Source of the DNA: Planctomycetota bacterium
GTDB lineage: Bacteria; Planctomycetota; Planctomycetia; Pirellulales; Pirellulaceae
Direction: 5' to 3'
Length of the DNA stretch: 64,000 nucleotides
Assembly: GCA_026692845.1 (NCBI GenBank)
Contig: JAPLNM010000035.1
Coordinates: 1 to 64,000 of the forward strand
The notes under the pieces are model-generated. The model made no database searches and was not told the DNA's origin. It saw only the letters and a list, made by a program, of their open reading frames with translations. Made by a program: the position numbers and the translations under genes. Of this stretch, positions 56,395-64,000 are shown one piece after another; position 1 is the first letter of the stretch; every line of letters starts with the position of its first letter.

Positions 56395-57276
56395 ATTTTC
56401 ATCGGAGTCCAAACGATTCGATCCGAACCCAAGCATATCTTCTCGATCGACGTTGAAGACTACTACCACGTTTCGAACTTTGACTCGATCTCATCTCGGG
56501 ATCGTTGGTCGGACTGGGAACAACGCGTCGAGACGAGCACCAACAGAATGCTCGATCTTCTAGAGCGCAAGTCCGTGAAATCCTATTGCTACTTTCTCGG
56601 CTGGGTAGCCGACAAGTATCCCGATCTGGTTCTCCGTGCGGTTGCCCAAGGCCACATTGTAGGGTCCCACACCTACTGGCACCGCATGATCCACCAACAT
56701 ACCCCCACCTCGCTCCATCTCGACCTGGGGATGGCAAACAATACTCTCTCGAAACTCACGAACTACCCAATACGCCACTTTCGTGCACCCACTTTTTCGA
56801 TCACCAAAAAATCTCCGTGGGCCCTGGCAATCCTAAAACAACATGGCTTCGAACACGACAGCAGTGTTGTGCCTGTGCGACACGATCGATACGGTATCCC
56901 GGATTCCCCTCTGGATTCCTATCTCCTCTGCGACGGCCAAGACCAAATAGCCGAACATCCCGTCAGCGTCCTAAAACTCCCCGGGGTCCGACTCCCCATC
57001 GGAGGAGGTGGCTACTTCAGAATCTTTCCATGGTGGTTCACTCGATGGGCCTTTCGTAAAATCGAACGATCCGGCCGCACCATCCACTTCTACATCCACC
57101 CTTGGGAAATCGACCCAGGCCAACCCGTCGCCGATCGACTCGGGACCCTCTCGCGTTTTCGCCACTACCGAAATCTCAATCGATGCTTCGATCGATTAGA
57201 ACGACTCTTCGATACGTTCTCCTTCGGAAATCTCGAACTTCCCAAACCCCAAGGAAGCTACTTGCTGGGCGGGTAA
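56395..57276 (+). CDS. XrtA-type polysaccharide deacetylase (DUF3473), start uncertain
   Basis: Open frame from 56341, with no ATG, GTG or TTG before the first ATG at 56548. However, the catalytic motif IDVEDYYHVSNFDS (56443-56484), the family's motif 1, lies upstream of that ATG. Translation must therefore start earlier, perhaps at ATT (56395), giving 293 aa, or an indel hides the start. The other NodB-like motifs are intact: HTYWH (zinc-binding H-x3-H), RHFRAPTFSI (motif 3 Arg) and the DUF3473 tail FYIHPWEIDPGQPV. The enzyme removes acetyl groups from an exopolysaccharide; its neighbour is the initiating transferase, 4 nt away by this reading. It converges with the protease gene and overlaps it by 19 nt. 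Confidence 0.8.
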   Translation: MFIGVQTIRSEPKHIFSIDVEDYYHVSNFDSISSRDRWSDWEQRVETSTNRMLDLLERKSVKSYCYFLGWVADKYPDLVLRAVAQGHIVGSHTYWHRMIHQHTPTSLHLDLGMANNTLSKLTNYPIRHFRAPTFSITKKSPWALAILKQHGFEHDSSVVPVRHDRYGIPDSPLDSYLLCDGQDQIAEHPVSVLKLPGVRLPIGGGGYFRIFPWWFTRWAFRKIERSGRTIHFYIHPWEIDPGQPVADRLGTLSRFRHYRNLNRCFDRLERLFDTFSFGNLELPKPQGSYLLGG

Positions 57277-58256
57277 AGTATCTCAGCGATCTGCGAAAAC
57301 AGTTTTTCCAGCTCCTCGTAGTACCGTACCGGTTCGATCGAATTTTTCTCGGCCCTCAAGTCTTCGAGTCGCTTCTCAAGTTGACCGATGAGGTTGCTCT
57401 GTTCGACCGATAACCCTTCCCGCTGAATTGGCTCCTTGAGCCATACCAACCTAGCCAACTCTCCATCGACGATTCCATTCTCGGGTCGCTTGATGCGTCG
57501 AAGGCCTCGATAGAAATCCGCAGGCGTTCCCTTGCCGTCGCCATTGTCGTCTAAGATCGCATGCTCGGTCGCTAACAACTTGTTATCCTCGTAGTAACGA
57601 TCCGTCTTGCGACTGGCCGATACAAATGCCTCCAAAACCGAGATGGCGTGGTCATGATCCAGATCCGAAGCCGGATCGCTGATGCTCTGAGCGAAAAACC
57701 CTCCAAATCGCGAAAAGTTCGACTCCGATCCACTCTTGGTCGATGTGATCACCACGCGCTTGGGATTCGATAAAACCGCCAAAAATGGTCCCGAACTAGA
57801 ACCGCAAACAGCGATCACCCAACGATGCTTCGATCCACTTAGCCATTGCCCAAGCTCCTGTGCCGACACGTCGGCACCTCGCATGTTGAACTTGGTCGTT
57901 TTGCCATCATGTGTCCCATGCCCCATCATCACCAGCCAATAAGTCCCCTCGTCGCTCATGTGCTCGACTCGCTCAATCCATTCCTTGAGCATCTCCCGGT
58001 CGCTTGCCCCACCTAAAACTCCCCCCTGTGCAGGGACATCCCGGCCTACCCACTGAACCTTCGTCCCGCGAGTCGACTCGGTCCAGCCCTGTGCCCACTC
58101 TTGGAACAACTTGCCATAGAGTGGCTCTCCGGGTGCCCCTAGAACCACGCACACACTTGGCGCCGACGCAGGCACCAACTCCTGGCCCAACAACGCCCCA
58201 GGCTTGAAACCAACCAAAAGAACCCATCCAACCAAAACTCGCTTAGGCCAATCCAT
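57258..58256 (-). CDS. Clan CD (caspase/legumain C13-like) secreted cysteine protease
   Basis: A 332-aa protein. A signal peptide covers about residues 6-24 (RVLVGWVLLVGFKPGALLGQ). The caspase-type fold shows the His-Gly signature VMMGHGTHDG, with His113. The second signature is WVIAVCGSSSGPFL, where Cys151 is the likely nucleophile. LGGASDREMLKEWIERV and HAILDDNGDGKGTP are also family-like. Its substrate is unknown. It overlaps the VWA gene by 14 nt at its start, so it is translated with it, and converges with the deacetylase, overlapping 19 nt at the 3' end. Confidence 0.82.
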   Translation of the reverse strand: MDWPKRVLVGWVLLVGFKPGALLGQELVPASAPSVCVVLGAPGEPLYGKLFQEWAQGWTESTRGTKVQWVGRDVPAQGGVLGGASDREMLKEWIERVEHMSDEGTYWLVMMGHGTHDGKTTKFNMRGADVSAQELGQWLSGSKHRWVIAVCGSSSGPFLAVLSNPKRVVITSTKSGSESNFSRFGGFFAQSISDPASDLDHDHAISVLEAFVSASRKTDRYYEDNKLLATEHAILDDNGDGKGTPADFYRGLRRIKRPENGIVDGELARLVWLKEPIQREGLSVEQSNLIGQLEKRLEDLRAEKNSIEPVRYYEELEKLFSQIAEILYPPSK

Positions 58257-60624
58257 GTCGTCGCCTCCACCACCACTCAGCAGCTAAACAAAATACAGCC
58301 ATTCCAAGCAACCATGGAGTGTGCCAAAGCGGTGAGGTTCGCTGCTCGGTAAACTGCAATCGACCTACAGGAATTTTCGCAATAAGCGTATCTAGCGAGT
58401 CAGAGCGGATCAGCGTGCCGCCACTGGATTGGGCCAAGTCTCGTAAACGGTCTTCATCGACGCTGCAATCGGCTAACTCGATCGCCTCGGGCTCATAGAC
58501 AAAGGCTGACTGCGCCTGGCCAACGAGATTCCCCTCTGGACTTCGAGCTTCGGCCTCCACGCGATAAACTCCAGAGCGACGCATCAGAAAACTGGTTTCA
58601 TAAACCCCTGCAGATTCCAACGATGCGACCCCCTTGACCTCGATCGTCTCGCCACCCTCAGGGGGTAAAATCCGAACCTCCACAGAGGCATTGTCCATCG
58701 CCAAATACTTTTCGTCTCGCACCGTTACCTCAATCAATCGCTTGGTGTTCTGAACCAAATCCAAACGCCCTGTCATCTCCACACGCCTCGGGATGTCGAC
58801 CATCAACCCTCGAACGATTTGCCTCCAAGATTGATAAAACGGACTGACGCTCTCTTGGCGATGCATCATCGCCCAGCGCCACAAGTCACCGAGGAGGACC
58901 GCTCCGGTCTGTCCTCTCCCGAATTTCTGAACCACAAGCAGCGGGGCCTTCGATCCATCCTGCAATGGCCCCTCGACCAGAATCCTTGCACCCGCTTTTA
59001 CCTCCACCGTGCGATTCCAAACCTCAAAAGATGGCATTTGCTCAAGGCGTTTGGATTCGTCTGCCTCGTTGTCTTGCACTCGCAAGTACGGCAACAACCA
59101 ACCCTCTCGCGTAAGCTGATATCGGATCGCTCCCTCAGAGGGTTGTTCAATCTCTGGAACAAACTTTTCCGGTTCCGTCGGATCGCCATACACCGGCAGG
59201 AGTTGGCCTAGCACGGAATCCCGAAACCCACGACCTCGCATGCTCTCCTGGCCTCCGAGCATTAACAAGGTCCCTCCCCTAAGGGATACAAACTGCCTCA
59301 AAAGCTGCATTTGATCGACGCTGAAAAATTCCGTTTCTAAATCGTCGAGGATGATCATCGAATAGGCATAAAGCTCTGAAGCATCCTTGGGAAAACCCTT
59401 CGTTAGCTCCTCTTTACCTAGCACACCCAATCTCGCAAATACCGGCTCGTCGTACTTCTCTTTCTCTTCCTCCGAAACATCCTCAAACCCAGAAAACAAC
59501 GGATTACTGTCCTCGGTCCCCTTGCTGCGAAAACTGAATTTCGGCTGCCTTTTTGCAATCCTAATCAAAGCCGTTAACGCCAACTCGGCGTCTTGACTCA
59601 AGGCCCTTTGGAGGAACTTGTACTCCCAATTGGGCCTGCCCGAAAGGTACAGGATCCTATAAGGCCCCATCGTCCGATCGACCGCTACATACCGGTGGTT
59701 GTTCTCTAAGGTCATCTCCCGTCCGGGGATTTCTCGCGAAGAACGACACTCGACCTTGTAACCTTGGGGTCCAATCTCCTTAGGCCGAAACTGAAACCGT
59801 ACCACCGATGGCTTGCCCGATGCGTCGAGCTCGATCGTCTGCTTCTGCAATACGACTTGATCAAGTCCCTCCAAATGCACATCGATCCGTTCGGACGGGA
59901 AACCTCGATGGCCAATACTCGCAACAATCGTTACCGGAGCGGTTTCAAAGTCGCTGGTCTGAACACTCACGTCCTGAATCCATAAATCCCGCTTCTGATC
60001 CCCTTGCGTCGGTACCAACACCGGAAAAATAGGGATGCCCTTGAATAGACTCCCTTGGGATTGCAAACTTTCAGCCTTTTGGGTGCTTCTGCCATCGGTA
60101 ATGAGCACGATCCCCGCCGGCGGTTCGGTCGGATAACGCTCCTTGAGACTCACAATGGCCCCTTCGATATTGGATTGGTACTCCGTACCATCCCATTGAC
60201 TCAATTGCTCTACCGATCGAATCTGTCCCCCAAAAAGATACTTTTTTACGCGGTACTCGGCTCCCAGTTCACTCAACCAACTGGCCTCATCGGCGATCAT
60301 CCCCGCAAACGACGGAACCAACCGACCCTCCTCAGACGGGTCCTGGGTATACAAAGCCTTCATCGAACGGCTGTTATCGACAAGCACCGCTATCGTGTTG
60401 GCTTGGGATTTCGGTACGGTCAGACTGCGGGTTGGCTCCAAAAGACAAAAACACAAAATGCCCAAGCCGATGGCTCGAAGTAGCGTCCCTATCCATCGAG
60501 CCCTTAGCCCTGCCGCTTCACGGTAGGAGAACCATGTAGCGACCGTAAATGCAACCCACATCAAGATCGCTAGCGGTAACCAAGCGGCTTTGGCAAAGAC
60601 AAGACCATCGAGCAAATCGATCAC
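58243..60624 (-). CDS. Membrane VWA / glutamine amidotransferase-like protein
   Basis: A 793-aa protein. Two N-terminal membrane helices (about 14-32 and 45-60, AILMWVAFTVATWFSY and IGLGILCFCLLEP) precede a VWA domain with MIDAS-type IAVLVDNSRSMK at about 81-92. Residues about 340-620 show ILYLSGRPNWEYKFLQRAL, then YSMIILDDLE and RGGTLLMLGGQESMRGRG, resembling the type 1 GATase-like/DUF4159 fold, without the catalytic Cys-His-Glu being evident. A C-terminal membrane helix (LLGMAVFCLAAEWWW) ends the protein. Genes of this type pair with MoxR, DUF58 and DUF4175 proteins in planctomycetes. It overlaps DUF4175 by ATGA and the protease by 14 nt. Confidence 0.85.
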   Translation of the reverse strand: MIDLLDGLVFAKAAWLPLAILMWVAFTVATWFSYREAAGLRARWIGTLLRAIGLGILCFCLLEPTRSLTVPKSQANTIAVLVDNSRSMKALYTQDPSEEGRLVPSFAGMIADEASWLSELGAEYRVKKYLFGGQIRSVEQLSQWDGTEYQSNIEGAIVSLKERYPTEPPAGIVLITDGRSTQKAESLQSQGSLFKGIPIFPVLVPTQGDQKRDLWIQDVSVQTSDFETAPVTIVASIGHRGFPSERIDVHLEGLDQVVLQKQTIELDASGKPSVVRFQFRPKEIGPQGYKVECRSSREIPGREMTLENNHRYVAVDRTMGPYRILYLSGRPNWEYKFLQRALSQDAELALTALIRIAKRQPKFSFRSKGTEDSNPLFSGFEDVSEEEKEKYDEPVFARLGVLGKEELTKGFPKDASELYAYSMIILDDLETEFFSVDQMQLLRQFVSLRGGTLLMLGGQESMRGRGFRDSVLGQLLPVYGDPTEPEKFVPEIEQPSEGAIRYQLTREGWLLPYLRVQDNEADESKRLEQMPSFEVWNRTVEVKAGARILVEGPLQDGSKAPLLVVQKFGRGQTGAVLLGDLWRWAMMHRQESVSPFYQSWRQIVRGLMVDIPRRVEMTGRLDLVQNTKRLIEVTVRDEKYLAMDNASVEVRILPPEGGETIEVKGVASLESAGVYETSFLMRRSGVYRVEAEARSPEGNLVGQAQSAFVYEPEAIELADCSVDEDRLRDLAQSSGGTLIRSDSLDTLIAKIPVGRLQFTEQRTSPLWHTPWLLGMAVFCLAAEWWWRRRHGLA

Positions 60625-63600
60625 TTGGTTTGTTCTCCCCCCAAGCGTTCGAAATACCGATCCAGCTCCGATCGGAAGCGTTCTGGTACCGGATCCCGAT
60701 CCAAGGGCACCAACTCATTCTCCTTGGCCGTCTTGCGAACCAACTCCTCTTGCACGCGTCGCTGCAAATCCTGCAAAGGATTGGAGATCATCTTCTTGAC
60801 CAACTCCCATTGCGGCTCCTTCGAATGCCGCTTGTACTCCCTACGGAAATCACGGGCAGCCTCGCGCACTCGCGCAGCCTCTGCCTTCAATTCCGGATCT
60901 CGAACCAACTCCTCAATATCCCGAAGCCGGTCGGTCCACTGCGCGTAGTCTTGACCCATCAACGGTAAACTCGAATCCAACCCTCCTCGGCCTGCTGCTC
61001 GCTGCATCCGCTCCCCGAGCTGATCGAGCGCTGAGCGTGCGGAAGGCTCGCGACCTCCCGAGGAAGTTCGACCTTCGCGGGGCTGACCTTCGCGGGGCTG
61101 GCCTTCGCGGGGCTGGCCTTCGCGGGGCTGCAGCGTATTGGCTTCTTGCGAACTGTCCGGTCCGGCACGCTGCTCGATCTCGTTTTCGATCGCTCGGTTG
61201 GCCTGATCAATCTCCTTAAGTGCGCGACGCAACGATTCCTCCTCGGAACCAAGCACGCTTTGGGTCGAGTTCTGAATACGCTCCCTAAGTATTTGCAGAT
61301 CCTTGGCGACTTCCCCAGATTCCTCGACTGCTGGTTGATCCATCCCTCGCTCGATCATCATGGGGATCCGATCCAGGCGTTGCTCGGTCGGCAAACGGCT
61401 CGCATCCCTATAAGTCTCAAACAACTGTTCAGCCAGAAGCGGTTCGCTTCCTTCGGCCTGTTCGACGGTCTGCTTGATTCGGTCCAACAGATCGACATAT
61501 TGCGCCTTCTGTTCCTTCCAATCCTCAAGGTTCCCACTCTTGGGCATGTCTCCCTTTTGGGCCAATTCGGCGTCGCTGCGCAGTAACGACTGTCGTCGTG
61601 GTTCGGTGGCCTCTGGTCCGTTGGGATCAGCCTGCGGTTCCCTCGGTGGCAGATTCGCTTGCTCGCGCAGCTGGCGTTCCAATTCGGTTTGGTTTTGGGC
61701 GATGCTCTGGGCTTGCTCGACCAACTGCTGGACATCCCTTCGAAGCGATTCGGAACTTTGCTCTCTGAGTTGCTCGCGTGTTTGATCGACTCTTTGCTGT
61801 GCGCGTGTTCCTGAGTTCAAGGCTGCCGAGGGTTGGGAATCTCGCAATTGACGCTCGGATTGCTGCATTTGTTCGCGAGCGTTTTCGATCTGTTGACGTG
61901 ATTCCTCAAGTGCGTTTCGCGACTCAGGATCGTTCATCCGTTCAAGCAATTCGTCTGCATCTTGTACAAGCTCCTGCTGGTTCTCTCGCAATTGATCCAA
62001 GCGCTCCTGAAGTTCCTTCCTCTCCTGTTGGTCTTTGGCCGATTGCAGTGCTAAGTCCAATTCCCGTATTTGCTCGTTGAGATCCTCTTGACGGCGCGCA
62101 AGTTCATCGAGGCGATTCATCACTTGGCGCATTTCTTGATCCGATTTTGACGCTTCGGTCATGGGTTGCGATTCTTCCTCGTACCGGCTCGGATCTTGTT
62201 CGAGTTGCAGTTGCTGTATCTGTTGCTGTCGATTCCGCTGAGAAGCCGATTGAGACTGCTGGCTAGAGGATTGCTGTTGCTGACTTTGCGATACCTCATG
62301 CTCGCGCGCTCGCAGTCGCAGTAGCCCTTCATAAGCTCCCCGCATCTGCTTGATCGCACCCCGCAGTGCCACGGCAGGTGTATCCGATCTTGCTTGGTTC
62401 AATTCGACGATCGCCTCGCGCATGGCCGATTGGATTTTGAGCAAATCCTGGGCAGCATTCGGAGCTTGCAATTGCTCTTTCAATGCCTCGGTTTGCCCGA
62501 GGGCCTGATTCTGGGATTCCAAGAGTATCGGAACCTGTTCCTGGGTGATTCGGGAGGAATCCTGGTTGGATTTAGACAATCCACGGAGCAGGTTCCAAGT
62601 CGCCGAGAGGACTTTCTTTTGTAGTTCTGCCAATTCCTCGGCTTGCTGGGCCGATTCCGAGCCCTGCTGTTGCTGCTGTTGTTGTTGCCGTTGTTGGGTC
62701 GCCGACGCATCTCCTTCGCGAAACAGCTCCTCAAAAGGACGAACTTCCGCGAAAAACATTTCGCTATCAATCCGCCTCGGTTGGCCATCACGATCGAGGT
62801 CTTCCGTCCAAAAATGGTAGGTAACCAATTGATCCGCTTTGGCTTGGAGTGATTCCAGGTCGATCAAATGCTGCAGCTCCGTTTTTTTCTTCGCAAATGG
62901 ATCCGTCGCTCTGAGCTCAATTTCCGACGGTTCACTATCACCGACAGATACATGAATACCAGCTCGATGGATTCCAAAATCGTCCTGCACTCTAGCCCCG
63001 ACGATCATCTCTTGGATCGGCGAAACGCGCTGATCGACTGCCGAGATCAACTTGAGTTCGGGTTCCCGATTGGGGATGATTTTGACGACGAACTCTTCGG
63101 ATGTTTTTTCGGTCCGTCCTTGAGCGTCGGTCAACTTCAGCCGGTAACGCATCGATTCCCTGGGAGCATTCGGAATCGAGTATTGCGTTGGGTTCTGCGC
63201 ATTTTCTTCCAACAGGGTGCTTTGTCCGTTTTCGTCGATCCATTCGGCCGATGCAACCGACTTATTGAGCTTGAGACTCCATAGGATTTTCGCCCCATCG
63301 ACGATCGAGACACGTCGTGTGTTGGAAATCGTCCTTTCGTCCTGCCGAGCATAGGCCGGTGATTGGATCGAAGCGTCGCTTTGGACCACCGCAGGATACT
63401 CGAAGATTCCAACTTCAAAGCTCTCGCTACTTTTCGCGATGCTCTCGATGCGATAGCGAAGTGGTTCCTTGACCTTTCGTATCGTCGCACTTGCGATCGG
63501 ATCGCGTAAACTTCGCTGCATGCTCACGGTTTGGGATTCCCCGCTGGGGGTTTCCAAAATGAGCTGCAGGTTATCAGCAAAGTCGTCTTGGAAACGCACA

Positions 63601-64000
63601 CTGATGAGCAAATCGCTACCTTTCTCAATCTGGGTGTTTCCAGGTTCGACCATCCATTCGTGCCCGCGGATTCCAGCGGGTTCAACCGCCAGCTTCATGT
63701 TGCGGCTTTTCGATTCAAGCACCCACGAAGCGGCGATCGTCGCAACGAGTAGGAGCCATTGCAAGCTCCAGAGCATCCGAAGTTTCCATGGTGGAACGAT
63801 CCGTTCCCATGGTTGAGATTTGGACTGAAGAAGCGTTTCCTCGATCAATTGAGACCGAAAGAATTCCGATTCGTTGGGCTTCATCGGCTCGATAGCCGTT
63901 AGCAGCTTTTGGTCAATATCCGGGAAATGCCGTTCGACCCGCTGGGCAACCGAGCCAAGATCTCGGTATCCGAAACGGGTCCACAGATAGAAAAGGAAGG
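60621..64000 (-). CDS. DUF4175 coiled-coil membrane protein, 5' end beyond the window
   Basis: At least 1126 codons on the minus strand. The ATG at 63884 is internal: the frame continues to the window edge, and residues just upstream (LGSVAQRVERHFPDIDQKLL, TAIEP) match the family's conserved region before the second membrane helix. Thus the gene is truncated on its 5' side by the window. It has one visible helix (about 42 residues after that Met, LLLVATIAASWVLES), Ig-like beta segments, and a long Gln/Glu-rich helical region with QQRQQQQQQQQ and many QxxRExQxxL heptads. Near the C-terminus it carries four GQPRE repeats. It is the first gene of the operon with the VWA protein and the protease. 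Confidence 0.85.
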   Translation of the reverse strand, partial: FLFYLWTRFGYRDLGSVAQRVERHFPDIDQKLLTAIEPMKPNESEFFRSQLIEETLLQSKSQPWERIVPPWKLRMLWSLQWLLLVATIAASWVLESKSRNMKLAVEPAGIRGHEWMVEPGNTQIEKGSDLLISVRFQDDFADNLQLILETPSGESQTVSMQRSLRDPIASATIRKVKEPLRYRIESIAKSSESFEVGIFEYPAVVQSDASIQSPAYARQDERTISNTRRVSIVDGAKILWSLKLNKSVASAEWIDENGQSTLLEENAQNPTQYSIPNAPRESMRYRLKLTDAQGRTEKTSEEFVVKIIPNREPELKLISAVDQRVSPIQEMIVGARVQDDFGIHRAGIHVSVGDSEPSEIELRATDPFAKKKTELQHLIDLESLQAKADQLVTYHFWTEDLDRDGQPRRIDSEMFFAEVRPFEELFREGDASATQQRQQQQQQQQGSESAQQAEELAELQKKVLSATWNLLRGLSKSNQDSSRITQEQVPILLESQNQALGQTEALKEQLQAPNAAQDLLKIQSAMREAIVELNQARSDTPAVALRGAIKQMRGAYEGLLRLRAREHEVSQSQQQQSSSQQSQSASQRNRQQQIQQLQLEQDPSRYEEESQPMTEASKSDQEMRQVMNRLDELARRQEDLNEQIRELDLALQSAKDQQERKELQERLDQLRENQQELVQDADELLERMNDPESRNALEESRQQIENAREQMQQSERQLRDSQPSAALNSGTRAQQRVDQTREQLREQSSESLRRDVQQLVEQAQSIAQNQTELERQLREQANLPPREPQADPNGPEATEPRRQSLLRSDAELAQKGDMPKSGNLEDWKEQKAQYVDLLDRIKQTVEQAEGSEPLLAEQLFETYRDASRLPTEQRLDRIPMMIERGMDQPAVEESGEVAKDLQILRERIQNSTQSVLGSEEESLRRALKEIDQANRAIENEIEQRAGPDSSQEANTLQPREGQPREGQPREGQPREGRTSSGGREPSARSALDQLGERMQRAAGRGGLDSSLPLMGQDYAQWTDRLRDIEELVRDPELKAEAARVREAARDFRREYKRHSKEPQWELVKKMISNPLQDLQRRVQEELVRKTAKENELVPLDRDPVPERFRSELDRYFERLGGEQTK
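61071..61130 (-). repeat. 15-bp tandem repeat, four copies, coding GQPRE
   Basis: Four in-phase units (A/G)CCTTCGCGGGGCTG at 61071-61085, 61086-61100, 61101-61115 and 61116-61130 encode repeated Gly-Gln-Pro-Arg-Glu in the DUF4175 protein. Near-perfect identity suggests recent expansion. Confidence 0.9.
62668..62700 (-). repeat. CAG/CAA (poly-Gln) tract
   Basis: An imperfect trinucleotide run (CTGCTGTTGCTGCTG and onward on the plus strand) encodes about eight consecutive Gln plus flanking Gln-Arg in the DUF4175 protein. Confidence 0.75.

Overview
The window looks like a chromosome segment of a planctomycete, most likely Pirellulales. The diagnostic families are a giant secreted protein with an N-terminal FEQLEQRLLM sorting-type motif plus dockerin repeats, a DUF1501 / DUF1549-DUF1553 / planctomycete cytochrome-WD40 cluster, a CxPxR sulfatase, FG-GAP/ASPIC and NHL proteins, a Ser/Thr kinase with a C-terminal membrane anchor, and MoxR-DUF58-VWA-DUF4175 genes. 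Shine-Dalgarno sites are mostly weak. I found no rRNA, tRNA, CRISPR array, intact insertion sequence or prophage. All functions come from reading motifs in the sequence; no database search was run. Layout from left to right follows. 84-3872 (-) is the dockerin/DUF4114/beta-propeller surface protein. 4328-13316 (+) runs sialidase-like, DUF1501, a PPC-type protein interrupted by an in-frame TGA, DUF1549/DUF1553, and cytochrome-WD40. 13433-20504 (-) is transcribed xylA, asd, sulfatase, dapL, mrp, and so combines two lysine/diaminopimelate genes with sugar and sulfate-ester metabolism. 20884-25990 (+) holds a Ser/Thr kinase, a small amino-acid-kinase-fold protein, a second sialidase-like protein, pyroglutamyl peptidase and larB. 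A 54-aa Flp-pilin-like ORF lies on the minus strand at 26008-26172. 26465-31920 (+) carries glyA, a single-domain response regulator, a methyltransferase and a TPR/FG-GAP lipoprotein. A TolC-like protein follows on the minus strand. 33700-39532 (+) holds a CrtI-type desaturase behind a very stable leader hairpin, then glutathione peroxidase, an NHL protein, a PstS-like binding protein and a PDZ/YbaY/DUF4214 protein. 39759-41111 (-) is an unrecognised protein divergent from the operon moxR, DUF58, moaA, pfkB-like kinase (41280-45926). 45959-50502 (-) is the compact operon dxr, rseP, AlkB-like membrane hydroxylase/desaturase. ftsH (+) converges on an FHA-domain membrane protein (-). 55518-57276 (+) is an exopolysaccharide pair: an initiating sugar transferase and a DUF3473-type polysaccharide deacetylase that has no canonical start codon. 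57258-64000 (-) is the overlapping operon DUF4175 (cut by the right edge), VWA/GATase-like protein, clan-CD protease. The observations most worth checking are the in-frame TGA in the PPC protein, the start-less deacetylase, the 43-nt UUCG hairpin in front of the carotenoid desaturase, the overlooked Flp-like peptide, the two mutually exclusive folds at 3997-4073, and the wrong apparent N-terminus of the DUF4175 protein at the window edge.
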